Shown here piece after piece: positions 1 through 7,759 of a stretch of DNA of 13,436 nt. Under the pieces are notes generated by a model, which did not search any database, was not told the DNA's origin, and worked only from the letters and a program-made list of their open reading frames with translations. The DNA comes from Holophagaceae bacterium (GTDB lineage: Bacteria; Acidobacteriota; Holophagae; Holophagales; Holophagaceae). Location: contig JANXQX010000066.1 in assembly GCA_025353305.1 (NCBI GenBank), positions 1 to 13,436 of the forward strand, in the 5' to 3' direction. Numbering within the stretch: the stretch's first letter is position 1; each line of letters begins with the position of its first letter. The position numbers and the translations under genes were made by a program.

Positions 1-470
1 GTGAAGATGAACGCGCTGTGGTTGTCCTCCACTTTGTATCCCACGCAGGGCACGAGATGGTTCACTCGGATAGGGGTGATGGAAAGGCCTTCGACCTTGT
101 AGACCGTTTCGGGTTCCACTTCCGTATAACGGATTGTCGGATTGTCGGCGGTCGGGATCACGCTGAAGTCCGGCCATAATTCATCATTGAAAAGGTGGCG
201 GCGCAGCGCGTCAAGAGTCTCGGGCAGGGCGTGGATTTCCACGGGGCCCGTGGTATGGCCGAAGACGTTTTTCGTGAAGAAGGGCAGAGTGCAGATGTGG
301 TCCAGGTGGGAATGGCTGATGAAGATATGGCGTATGTGGATCTGCTCCGCCACCGAGAGGGCCTGGGTAATGGAGCCGGCATCGATGGCCACGGTGCCGT
401 TGATGAGGAGCCCCGTCAGACGCTCCCCCTCGGCTTCACCGCCGGAACACCCCATGATGCGAAGCTGCAT
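1..470 (-). CDS. MBL-fold hydrolase, class II cyclic-nucleotide phosphodiesterase-like (partial)
   Basis: The reverse strand from 470 reads MQLRIMGCSGGEAEGERLTG and stays open to the window edge, so the C-terminus is missing (about 156 codons present). The motif SHSHLDHI (H53, H55, D57, H58) is the metallo-beta-lactamase metal-binding HxHxDH signature, and in this HSHLDH form it resembles class II 3',5'-cyclic-nucleotide phosphodiesterases. A later VNHLVPCVGY segment (H138) fits the next metal-ligand region. The family hydrolyses phosphodiester bonds with two bound metal ions; the substrate here cannot be told. No signal peptide is seen, so it is probably cytoplasmic. The start at 470 has a modest GAGG four bases upstream; M6 at 455 is an alternative. 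The gene lies 65 bp downstream of the barrel gene on the same strand and may be co-transcribed with it. Confidence 0.8.
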   Translation of the reverse strand, partial: MQLRIMGCSGGEAEGERLTGLLINGTVAIDAGSITQALSVAEQIHIRHIFISHSHLDHICTLPFFTKNVFGHTTGPVEIHALPETLDALRRHLFNDELWPDFSVIPTADNPTIRYTEVEPETVYKVEGLSITPIRVNHLVPCVGYKVEDNHSAFIF

Positions 471-535
471 GAACCCTCAGGAATCCCGAATGATACCCAC
501 AAGGCGAGCTGGAAAAAAAGGGAGATGAGCGGGAA

Positions 536-1126
536 TCAAAATCGAATACCCGCGTAAAGCCCCACCTGGCTTTGTGGCGCCAGGGCTTTCCGGACGGAAT
601 CGGGAGTGCTAGTCCTATCTTCCTTGCTCAGCGGGATCGCCACTTCCAGGCGGATAAAAGGGCTGACCGCAGGCAGGGGAATGGAAAATCCGATACCCGC
701 GCGGACCCAGGGCCGGTTCAATGTCGACTCATCTTTGCCCAAGGGGGCAACCAGGTCCCAAGATAGGGTTTCCCGGCGCATCTCCACACCAGCGTTGAGG
801 TTCAGCAGAAGCTTCCAATCCACCTGCGCTCCAATGGCCGCGTAGCTGACACCGTACTTGCCTAGTTTGGCGCCATTGAAAGTGAGATCCTGTTCGGCCT
901 TGGGCTGGTAGGTGCCAGTGAAGGAGAATTCCACGACCTTGAGATCCACTACGCTAAAGCTGCCGCGGATGCCGACAGCGGCGGTATCCACTTCCTTGTA
1001 CTCCTGATTCCCGATGGTCTGGGCCTTGCCAAACTGTTTGGTGTAGAGCAACCCAAATTCCCCGGCTTGGGCGGGAAGAACGCATCCTGCGAAGATAGCG
1101 ATCAAGGCTAGTTGGCGCTGGTTCAT
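536..1126 (-). CDS. Small outer membrane beta-barrel protein, unknown function
   Basis: A 196-residue product starting MNQRQLALIAIFAGCVLPAQ has a classic signal peptide with a probable AQA-G cleavage. An in-frame ATG at 1150 is possible, but the one at 1126 has GGAG seven bases upstream and starts the signal peptide properly. The mature part alternates short polar and hydrophobic beta segments rich in Gly and aromatics, with a conserved-looking stretch RAGIGFSIPLP and a final GLYAGIRF. A C-terminal Phe is the usual outer-membrane barrel targeting signal. Length and pattern suggest an 8-stranded or similar small barrel; I cannot assign a substrate or named family. It is divergent from the TPR gene, with 79 bp between starts. 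Confidence 0.72.
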   Translation of the reverse strand: MNQRQLALIAIFAGCVLPAQAGEFGLLYTKQFGKAQTIGNQEYKEVDTAAVGIRGSFSVVDLKVVEFSFTGTYQPKAEQDLTFNGAKLGKYGVSYAAIGAQVDWKLLLNLNAGVEMRRETLSWDLVAPLGKDESTLNRPWVRAGIGFSIPLPAVSPFIRLEVAIPLSKEDRTSTPDSVRKALAPQSQVGLYAGIRF

Positions 1127-1205
1127 GATTTTCTCCGAGAAGATGTCCATTCATACTGGAAGCCATGCCAAGCCTTCGTCAAGGCGCTGCTAAGCTTCTC
1201 GTCAT

Positions 1206-2237
1206 ATGCGCTCCCATCTCCGTTACCTATTGTTGGATGGCTTCGACCCGGAAACGGGAGAGTTGGCGCTGCGGGTTTCAGCCCATGGTGGCGATGCGCT
1301 GGGGCCGCAGTTGCTGCGCCTCAAGCTGCACCTGGGGCGCCATGGCGATGCGTTGCAGCCCTTGCGGCGGGAACTGACAAACCTTCTGCAGATGCCCCTG
1401 CCGCAGCTTTGGGATCGTGGTCTCAAGCTCTTCATCCGAGCCATCGAGGACGAACTGAACCAGCCGGAAGGCCGCGATGCGCACCGTTATATGTGGGTGC
1501 AGACGCAAATCCTGCACCCATCCGATGAGCGGCGCAGCACCTTGAACCATCCCGTCCAGCGGCAGGTGGAAATCCTTTGGGATTGGGCCCAGCGCCTGGA
1601 TCTGGAAGGCGATGGCGCCCGCGCCATGGAACTGGTGGAGCGCCTGCTGCTGCTTTCGCCGAAACATCGCAGTGCGCTGGAATGGCTCTCAACCTTGCTC
1701 CGCAATCAAGGCATGGTCGATGAGATGCTCGATGTGACCGAGCGCTGGCTGTCTATGGAACCCCACAACCCAGACGCGCTCCTGCGTAGGGGAGAAGCCC
1801 TTGTCCATCTGGAGCGGCCGCGGGACGCAATGGACGCTTTCCAGGCCATCCTGAAAGGCAACCCCCTTCATGCCGCGGCACACCTGGGTGCCGCCCAGGC
1901 AGCCAGCGTGTTAGGGGGAGATCCCTTTCCCCATCTTGATGCGGCCATGGAACTGGACAGGACCGCCACCATGTCCGTGCTGCAGGAGACCTTCGACTAC
2001 CGGGTCAGCAGCCGACTCCTGGATGAGCGTGGTTACGCAGTGGATGACCTGCCGGCGCTCCTGGGTGTCTCCTCTGCGGAAGTGCGAACTTTCGTGCAGG
2101 AGCGCCAGCTTCCCTTGAGCGGCGAAGCGGTGCGCGAGGTAGAACTCACCCGCTGGGTAGGCATCCAGAACCGCTACCAATTGCTACCCGCCGGCCTACA
2201 TTGGTCCGCCCCCACACCACGAAGCGTGCCGGGGTGA
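1206..2237 (+). CDS. TPR-repeat protein with helix-turn-helix-like C-terminus
   Basis: The 343-residue product has no signal peptide and is probably cytoplasmic. Residues about 120-250 form three to four TPR-like helical pairs (for example RAMELVERLLLLSPKHRSAL, then DVTERWLSMEPHNPDALLRR, then AMDAFQAILKGNPLHAAAHL), a scaffold for protein contacts. Residues about 1-115 are another helical region I do not recognise. Residues about 265-320 (GYAVDDLPALLGVSSAEVRT) look like a small helix-turn-helix of the kind that recognises DNA, but this is only suggestive. The ATG at 1206 follows an in-frame stop at 1191; no good Shine-Dalgarno is seen, so translation may be weak or start differently. The body is GC-rich like the flanking core genes. 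Confidence 0.75.
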   Translation: MRSHLRYLLLDGFDPETGELALRVSAHGGDALGPQLLRLKLHLGRHGDALQPLRRELTNLLQMPLPQLWDRGLKLFIRAIEDELNQPEGRDAHRYMWVQTQILHPSDERRSTLNHPVQRQVEILWDWAQRLDLEGDGARAMELVERLLLLSPKHRSALEWLSTLLRNQGMVDEMLDVTERWLSMEPHNPDALLRRGEALVHLERPRDAMDAFQAILKGNPLHAAAHLGAAQAASVLGGDPFPHLDAAMELDRTATMSVLQETFDYRVSSRLLDERGYAVDDLPALLGVSSAEVRTFVQERQLPLSGEAVREVELTRWVGIQNRYQLLPAGLHWSAPTPRSVPG

Positions 2238-2508
2238 AGGGGATCTGGAAAAGAGAGCCCGACTTCCTTGGGACTATTTGATCCCCGGCGGCGCGATCCC
2301 GTCCCTGCTCCACCATTGATGGCCGCGTGATCGATGTAGGCCAGGCAATTGAGTAGTGCCAGTAATTTATACATGCTTTTCTGGTCCTGATTCTGTCCAC
2401 AGAGCCAGTGATTGATGTTCAGAAGTCAATTGGGTTTTGTCTGGGAGAAGGCGAGTGACCCCGCTGGGGCACCGAAGGGGAGAAAAAAATTAGAGATCAT
2501 GTTTTTTC
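2238..2508. other. Intergenic stretch left of the IS4 element
   Basis: About 270 bp with no convincing gene. It is GC-rich near the TPR stop and becomes AT-rich towards the IS. A short CCCC-GCT-GGGG hairpin lies near 2460, without a following T-run. I looked for the missing N-terminal half of the SLT gene that resumes right of the IS and found nothing resembling it in any frame. Confidence 0.5.
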
Positions 2509-2522
2509 ACTAGTGTCCGGTT
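2509..2522 (+). repeat. IS4-family left terminal inverted repeat
   Basis: ACTAGTGTCCGGTT, perfect inverted match to 3821-3834. The first six bases are a palindrome, so the exact tip is ambiguous. Confidence 0.85.
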
Positions 2523-2652
2523 GAGGACAGTGTAAGAGTTTATAGGATTCCTGATTTCAAGTATTTCCAATCTATATTCCTTGGTGGCGATTTGAACGAA
2601 GCGAACGGAATCGCGAGTGCTTTGCTGGGGTTGAACCTCAGGGAGCGGCGCC

Positions 2653-3822
2653 ATGAATTCCGGAAAAACGATGTTCACGCAGTTGATGGACCTCATGCCG
2701 TGGACGGGCTTCGGGCGCATTGTTGCGCGATATGGGGGCGATGCGAGGGTCCGGAGTTTTCCGTGCGCCGAGCAGTTCCGGGCCATGGCCTTCGCACAGT
2801 TGACATGGCGCGAGAGCCTTCGCGACATCGAGGCCTGCCTGGCGGCGAACCCCTCGCGGCTGTATGCGATGGGATTTCGCCAGCCTGTGCGGCGTTCGAC
2901 CTTGGCCGATGCCAACGAGAATCGCGACTGGCGCATCTGGGCCGAGGTGGCGGAGTCGCTCATCCGACGCGCGCGGAAGCTCTACTGCGGCGAGGATCTC
3001 GGTCTCGACCTCAACGGCACCGTCTATGCACTCGAATCCACAACCATCGACCTGTGTCTCTCGCTGTTTGAATGGGCACCGTTCCGAAGGGCCAAGGCCG
3101 CCATCAAGCTTCACACATTGCTGGATCTCAGGGGATCGATCCCCGCCTTCATCCACATCAGCGACGGAAAGATGCACGATGTGCGGGCCCTGGATTTGTT
3201 GTCCATCGAGCCCGGCGCATTCTACGTGATGGATCGTGGCTATCTGGATTTCGAGCGGTTGTACGACATCCATCAGCAAGGCGCATTCTATGTCACCCGT
3301 TCCAAACGAAACATGGATGCTCGCCGCATCTGTTCGATGCCCGCAGAACGAGAGCATGGAGTCATCTGCGACCAGCGAGTGGCCCTCAATGGCCACTACG
3401 CCTCCAGGCACTATCCCGAGTTGATGCGGCGCATCCGCTACAAGGATCCCGAGACCGGCAAGACACTGGTGTTTCTCACGAACAACACCGCGCTGCCAGC
3501 CCTGACAATCGCCGCCCTCTACAAGCAGCGCTGGCGCGTCGAGCTCTTTTTCAAATGGATCAAACAACACTTGCGCATCAAGCGGTTCATGGGCACGAGC
3601 GAGAATGCAGTGAAGACACAGATCTGGTGCGCCGTGGCCACCTACGTGCTGATTGCCATCGTGAAGAAGGAATTCCAACTCGACGCCTCGCTCTACCAAT
3701 TGCTACAGATTCTGTCGGTGTCCGTTTTCGAGAAAATCGAGTTCCGGTGCGCCTTTGCCAAGGAGGAAATCCGGATCCGTGAAGATGCCTTCTCTAACCC
3801 ATTGCCATTGTTCGACTTTTAA
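2653..3822 (+). CDS. IS4-family transposase
   Basis: The 389-residue DDE transposase catalyses cut-and-paste movement of its element. The N-terminal region (about 1-75, MNSGKTMFTQLMDLMPWTGF onward) is DUF4372-like. Catalytic blocks are visible: LESTTIDLCLSLFEW around residue 128, VMDRGYLDF with D194, and the C1 signature Y290-x2-R293-x3-E297-x6-K304 (YREK). The first catalytic position reads E128, where close relatives as I remember them have Asp (ALDSTTIDL), so this copy may be impaired. The start at 2653 has GGGAG seven bases upstream. The TAA stop overlaps the right inverted repeat. No frameshift is seen. Confidence 0.93.
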   Translation: MNSGKTMFTQLMDLMPWTGFGRIVARYGGDARVRSFPCAEQFRAMAFAQLTWRESLRDIEACLAANPSRLYAMGFRQPVRRSTLADANENRDWRIWAEVAESLIRRARKLYCGEDLGLDLNGTVYALESTTIDLCLSLFEWAPFRRAKAAIKLHTLLDLRGSIPAFIHISDGKMHDVRALDLLSIEPGAFYVMDRGYLDFERLYDIHQQGAFYVTRSKRNMDARRICSMPAEREHGVICDQRVALNGHYASRHYPELMRRIRYKDPETGKTLVFLTNNTALPALTIAALYKQRWRVELFFKWIKQHLRIKRFMGTSENAVKTQIWCAVATYVLIAIVKKEFQLDASLYQLLQILSVSVFEKIEFRCAFAKEEIRIREDAFSNPLPLFDF

Positions 3823-3834
3823 CCGGACACTAGT
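3821..3834 (-). repeat. IS4-family right terminal inverted repeat
   Basis: AACCGGACACTAGT, the exact reverse complement of 2509-2522. It overlaps the last two bases of the transposase stop codon. Confidence 0.85.
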
Positions 3835-4518
3835 AGTAAATTATATCAATTTTGTGTGGTTAGTAGCCCCCCGTTTTGGGTTTTCGGAAACCCCCTGATG
3901 AATAATGATCCGGGAGATGGAGGTATGGGTATTATGCAAATCACTCCTAAGGATGGGACTATAACAGAACCTGTTCGTTGGGATTACCTTTGGAATTGGC
4001 AGAAAAATGTGAACTACGGTAGGGACTTATATACTGGTGAAAAACTTAGCAGTGCTGTTGGATATCCCAAAAGTTTGCTTACTCAACCTGGCTTTATAAA
4101 TGCTGTAGCTTCTACTAATGCATGGCGTAATTCACAAGGCCTACCTTCGCCAAATGTTCGAATGAACGTGCCTGAATTTACCGCAGTTCAAGCGCTGCAA
4201 GATGCAGTTCGAGGGTTTAATGGCTTCGCATCCCCAAGCCCTTTTTATCAATGGCAGTTTGGGCGTTCGCTTCACGAGTTTCGTTTGAAAACATTCGTAG
4301 ACAGCACTACTGGAGATTTGGTGCTGAATCTCCAAAATGAGAAAGACGATCCACAACATCCTGGTGGCCGGCTTGCGGATGTGATCTGGGAACGGGTTCC
4401 AGTTAGTGCACGCCCACCAAAAGAAAAAGGGGGGGACCCCCATTACGTCCAGCATGTTTATAACTTTTATACGCAACTTGGTGGAATAGACCCCTTTGGA
4501 GAAGGAGTAGATCAATGA
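3835..4518 (+). pseudogene. SLT/lysozyme-like toxin domain, 5' end removed by IS insertion
   Basis: The reading frame is open directly from the IS end; the first usable start is GTG 3856. It aligns along its length with the C-terminus of the 8213-10279 protein: QF..FWVFGNP against QF..FWVVGEP, GDGGMGIMQIT against GDGGMGMMQIT, LWNWQKNVNYG against LWDWSKNADRG, AVRGFNGF against AVRGYNGY, and ADVIWERVP against ADAIWETVP. These are the GLMQ, N-terminal-helix and YNG motifs of SLT-type lytic transglycosylases, which cleave the glycan strands of peptidoglycan. The catalytic Glu (in RQES of the intact paralog) would lie just upstream of the IS joint and is missing, as is any N-terminal delivery region. 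The product is therefore probably inactive. AT-rich: about 42% GC in a hand-counted line. Its stop overlaps the next gene's start (ATGA). Confidence 0.82.
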
Positions 4519-5606
4519 GGAACTTGATATTTATATATGCTAAATGCTTGATTCAGATATGTTTGCTTGGAACATTGGTGAATGTTTCGCTGATGGCGCA
4601 AGCGGGGCACAAAGAGGCAATTTATCAGAAGGTAAATGTCCAGGAATACATTTTTGAGGGATCTACCGTTTCCAAGGATGGCCGTGAGCCTGCCGTTTGC
4701 GATACTCAATGGATTGCTGCCTCGGATAAAAAGCGGCAGCAGATGATTCCGTTCAACTATGTATTTCGGATTAAGAAAGCAAATGAAAAAGGCAGCATAG
4801 AGGTTGTTCGAGAGATTTGGTCTAATGAGGTGCAGCCTGATTTCCTGGCCCCCCTTTGGTTTGCTGGATTTGACAAAGACAGAGAACTAATTTGTCTTTG
4901 GAACTATGGCGGGTCGGATCGTTTCAACGGAAAAATGTTCGATCTGTATTACTGGAGTTTGAAATATTCTACACGTTTAGAACGTAGCGCTTTCGTTAGT
5001 ACTTTTCACGATCCTGATTCTGAAATTCAGCTAATAGGTTGCAACTATCAGCCCCCGAGATCCATCCTTTCACCCTCAGGGAAGTATCTCGCGGTACTTA
5101 TTTGGGGAGATGAAAACTATGATCCTGCAGAACTCCCAATCCAGAATCATATTTTAGTAATTAAACTACTCGGAGAAAGCGTTTCATTGGAAGAACTAGA
5201 GAAGGCGGAAGCCCGATCTCAATTTACCGGGAAGCAGGGCAAAATTATAAGGTTTCAGTGGTTGCCTGGAGATGTCATTAAATGTGTTTTCTCCGAAGCA
5301 CCAACAGCGCAGGAGGTGCGAATCGCTCGTGGCTACGAGCCTGTTAGCCCTGTGAACAAGAAAAAGGAGAAGACCCCGTTTGAAATTAAGAGCCTTGTAG
5401 CTGTGGATCCCCTGTTCAAACGGTTTCGCCCAGAATCGAACCCAGTACCTCAGAGACACCGAACCCCGTTACGCCTATCGGTCAACCCTTGGGGCTCAAG
5501 GCAGCACCCCCACCAACGCTGGGAAATTTGTCAGCGCCATCAGTATTCCGAAGGGAAACAGGGTGGCACTGACCACCAACATCGCTCCCCAAGCGGATGT
5601 GGATGA
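4515..5606 (+). CDS. Periplasmic candidate immunity protein for SLT toxin (3' end chimeric)
   Basis: The start overlaps the SLT stop as ATGA, with AAGGAG seven bases upstream, so it is probably translationally coupled. MRNLIFIYAKCLIQICLLGT is followed by a hydrophobic run and AQA-G, a signal peptide placing it in the periplasm, where an SLT enzyme would act. The mature protein resembles the 10296-11243 product: an EYIFEG / GFVFKG strand, LSPSGKYLAVLIWGD / LSPSGKYLAMHKD, and RFQWLPGDVIKCVF / KFEWLKGDQLRFVQ. The SPSGKYLA repeat suggests a beta-propeller-like fold. From about 5405 the frame becomes Arg/Pro/His/Gln-rich and is an out-of-frame reading of the following endopeptidase gene. The natural stop was probably lost at a recombination joint, leaving about 60 run-on residues. 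The immunity role is inferred from position, export and paralogy. Confidence 0.72.
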   Translation: MRNLIFIYAKCLIQICLLGTLVNVSLMAQAGHKEAIYQKVNVQEYIFEGSTVSKDGREPAVCDTQWIAASDKKRQQMIPFNYVFRIKKANEKGSIEVVREIWSNEVQPDFLAPLWFAGFDKDRELICLWNYGGSDRFNGKMFDLYYWSLKYSTRLERSAFVSTFHDPDSEIQLIGCNYQPPRSILSPSGKYLAVLIWGDENYDPAELPIQNHILVIKLLGESVSLEELEKAEARSQFTGKQGKIIRFQWLPGDVIKCVFSEAPTAQEVRIARGYEPVSPVNKKKEKTPFEIKSLVAVDPLFKRFRPESNPVPQRHRTPLRLSVNPWGSRQHPHQRWEICQRHQYSEGKQGGTDHQHRSPSGCG

Positions 5607-6708
5607 CTACGCCCCGACCAATTATCACGGACGCTACTACATAGTGAAAGTCCGGCGACTTCCCGCGAATTGGAAGGGTGTGAAAATGACTGTCCGGGCG
5701 TCGGTGGCGGGCCAGCAGAAGATCCTGTCCCCAGCAGGGGATTACTCGCTGGATGCCACACCGACTCCCCTCCCCAATCCCATCGTGGATGTCGATGTTC
5801 ACCCGGGCCAAGCCTACGCCAACACTTTCAACAACGTGGGAGGGGCGACCCAGCCCGAGTTCTTCGAAATCGACACCCATGATGAAACGGTGCAGGTGGG
5901 TGGAAAGTCGGTCAAAACGGGCTATCAGTTTTCCTACTACAAGGTATTGGTCTCCTTCCATGGTGGGCAAGCCTCGCCCTTCGTTTGGGATGAGTCGAAC
6001 TATGAGGAACCGCCTGGGTACTTCTGCGATTACAGCTTCAAGATTTCAGCCTGGCGGTTGGGAGAACCCTCGAGTTCGCCCTTTAACCCCGATACCTCAG
6101 ATTCCCAGCGCCCCTTCGATCAACCAAGCCTTGTCCAGGCCCGCCAAATGGCTTTGTGGCCCATGCCGCGCCAGGTTTGGGAATCGCTAAGACGGCGAGG
6201 TACGCGAGTGCCCATGGGTGGAGATTATTGGGTGAGCCTGCCTACCTATTTGTTGCTCAACGTCGAGGCCGCGATGGATTCTGCGAATCGTAAACCTTGG
6301 CTCCAGGCTCTGCTCGATACCCAGGCATCCACGTCAGGGCTCATCAACGATGTGACGTATGAGCATGGCGGAGGCCACACAGGCGAGCATTTCTCGGGTA
6401 ACGAAATCGATATGCCACCCCCTGGAATGGCATTCAAGCTGGCGAATGGATCAACGGACTGGGACGCCAATGGCAGGTTCATGTACAACATCCTTAACGA
6501 CCCAGATGTCCGCCATTTTATCTACCAGGACACGCCGGATGCCCGTGATGGCTTCTTTGCAAATCTGCCAACGAATTGGCAAAACCAAATCAAACAGCTC
6601 TTTGGTGGCGGCGACGGATGGAAGAACAAGTGGCTGTCTCACGCAAGCCACACGGACCACATCCATGTGAGCTTCAAAATCCCCCAGGTCTATGATCTCG
6701 GCTTGTAA
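5563..6708 (+). CDS. LAS/M15-type murein peptidase domain, N-terminally truncated
   Basis: From GTG 5563 the product is 381 residues, but the same frame is protein-like back to about 5410 (NRTQYLRDTEPRYAYRSTLG) and closes only at a stop at 5398. The real gene was therefore longer and has lost its 5' end. GTG 5563 has AAGGGA upstream and may serve as an internal start. Residues about 1-165 are beta-rich and unrecognised. The C-terminal third carries GGHTGEHFSGNEIDM (H276, D283) and HTDHIHVSF (H366, H368): the H-x6-D and HxH zinc ligands of LAS peptidases (M15, MepA/M74), which cut peptidoglycan peptide cross-links. No signal peptide is seen. GC is about 55% in a hand-counted line, against about 42% for the preceding pair. 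It is followed 16 bp later by a Sel1-repeat gene. Confidence 0.75.
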   Translation: MALTTNIAPQADVDDYAPTNYHGRYYIVKVRRLPANWKGVKMTVRASVAGQQKILSPAGDYSLDATPTPLPNPIVDVDVHPGQAYANTFNNVGGATQPEFFEIDTHDETVQVGGKSVKTGYQFSYYKVLVSFHGGQASPFVWDESNYEEPPGYFCDYSFKISAWRLGEPSSSPFNPDTSDSQRPFDQPSLVQARQMALWPMPRQVWESLRRRGTRVPMGGDYWVSLPTYLLLNVEAAMDSANRKPWLQALLDTQASTSGLINDVTYEHGGGHTGEHFSGNEIDMPPPGMAFKLANGSTDWDANGRFMYNILNDPDVRHFIYQDTPDARDGFFANLPTNWQNQIKQLFGGGDGWKNKWLSHASHTDHIHVSFKIPQVYDLGL

Positions 6709-6724
6709 TTATAGGAGAAATAAA

Positions 6725-7678
6725 ATGATCATAATGATTGCTGCCTTGGCTAATGTTCAAACAACCCAATCTCTAGACAGGATTCCAAAGGAATTCGAAT
6801 TTAGAAGGCAATTGGAAACAGGAAAACATTTTAGACCATGGATCGAACGCATCAAGAAAGGTGATCCTTGGGCTTTTACCGAACTGGTCCTTGAGTGTGA
6901 TCGAATCAGCGTCCATTTAAATGGGGTTGGAGTTGATCTGGAAGGAATCGCAATGAGGGACTTTGAAAAGCTTAAAATGCTAGATCCAGGGCGTGCATGT
7001 TTTTACATGGCCAAGTTGACGCGGACTTCTGGTGCTCCCGGGAAACGAGATGCACCCTACATCGCCTTACTGGAGGAATCGTCCAAGCATGGATACGCCT
7101 GGGCGGATTTCGAACTGTACAGGGAATGCCGCCAAGGAGGGGCCTATTCCAGGCTTAAAATTCCAATCACAGAGAATAAGGACCTGCAAAATAATCACCG
7201 CTTGGATTTAGAGAAGCAGTTCAAACAAAAAGCCTTTGAGCGGTTTCTGCCCTTGGCCAAGAATGGCGATGTGGACGCTCAAATGACAGCCCATGCATTG
7301 TATGAGCCCAGGTTCGACCATCTTTTGGACAAAGCCCAGGCGAGATCCTTGTTGGAGGACTCGGCGCGCAGAGGTTCCCCCCGGGCACAAATGCTAACGG
7401 AAGACCTCCGCCTGAGTGATTCCAATCAAGAGACGGTTTATCACCCACTGCAGGAAGGATCTCCTTCCTTTCGAGTTCTCGAAAAGCTTGGGGGGCAATT
7501 TGACCCCGATGCCATTCAACAGTTAGTTGATTTTTATGTGGGAAAGAAGGAATGGCAGAAGGCAAAAATATGGGCCACCAAGGGCAAAGAGGCCCTGGGT
7601 GGAACCAACCGCTGGTTGGAGCGAGCCTGGGAAGATGAGCACCCGGAGGACATTGAGCAGCCGAAAAAAGGAGAGTAA
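6725..7678 (+). CDS. Sel1-like repeat protein, candidate partner of the murein peptidase
   Basis: A product of 317 residues from ATG 6725, chosen because AGGAG lies seven bases upstream. An in-frame ATG at 6692 overlaps the previous gene and would add MISACNYRRNK; its basic residues before IIMIAALANVQ would make a better signal peptide, so export is possible but the start is uncertain. Sel1/TPR-like helical pairs are visible as SKHGYAWADFELYRECRQGG, LAKNGDVDAQMTAHALYEP and DSARRGSPRAQMLTEDL. Sel1-repeat proteins often act as binding scaffolds, and some are known as partners or immunity proteins of secreted effectors. The close position after the peptidase fits that role, but it is inference. 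A terminator follows at 7739. Confidence 0.72.
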   Translation: MIIMIAALANVQTTQSLDRIPKEFEFRRQLETGKHFRPWIERIKKGDPWAFTELVLECDRISVHLNGVGVDLEGIAMRDFEKLKMLDPGRACFYMAKLTRTSGAPGKRDAPYIALLEESSKHGYAWADFELYRECRQGGAYSRLKIPITENKDLQNNHRLDLEKQFKQKAFERFLPLAKNGDVDAQMTAHALYEPRFDHLLDKAQARSLLEDSARRGSPRAQMLTEDLRLSDSNQETVYHPLQEGSPSFRVLEKLGGQFDPDAIQQLVDFYVGKKEWQKAKIWATKGKEALGGTNRWLERAWEDEHPEDIEQPKKGE

Positions 7679-7738
7679 TCCCCGTGCCATCTGCTGGGGT
7701 TCGGGAGAAGCCCCCTCCGCTTTTCGGCAGTTCAGAAT

Positions 7739-7759
7739 AAGGGGCTGCGGCCCCTTTTT
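7739..7759 (+). terminator. Rho-independent terminator after the Sel1 gene
   Basis: GGGGC-TGCG-GCCCC stem-loop (7741-7754) followed by five T, 61 bases after the Sel1 stop. It would end the transcript carrying modules (a) and (b). Confidence 0.8.

Larger units (their letters stand above)
2509..3834 (+). mobile_element. IS4-family insertion sequence (ISPepr1/DUF4372-like)
   Basis: One transposase gene is bounded by matching ends: ACTAGTGTCCGGTT on the left and its exact reverse complement on the right. About 1.3 kb is a plausible size for the family. The outer six bases, ACTAGT, are themselves palindromic, so they could be either the tips of the inverted repeat or a duplicated target. The certain core repeat is the eight bases GTCCGGTT (2515-2522 and 3821-3828). 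The element sits in the 5' part of an SLT-domain gene whose upstream half is absent from the left flank, which implies a deletion or recombination rather than a simple insertion. Confidence 0.88.

Noticed and set aside
2174..2400. Minus-strand reading frames beginning MYKLLALLNCLAYID or MDRIRTRKAC
   Set aside because: They overlap the end of the TPR gene, have no ribosome site and become low-complexity; no domain is recognisable.
2638..3699. Long minus-strand open frame (353 codons)
   Set aside because: Antisense shadow of the IS4 transposase; the plus-strand frame has all family motifs and a ribosome site.
3829..3834. ACTAGT as a clear target-site duplication of the IS4 element
   Set aside because: The hexamer is palindromic, so repeat tip and target duplication cannot be told apart, and the flanks are otherwise unrelated.
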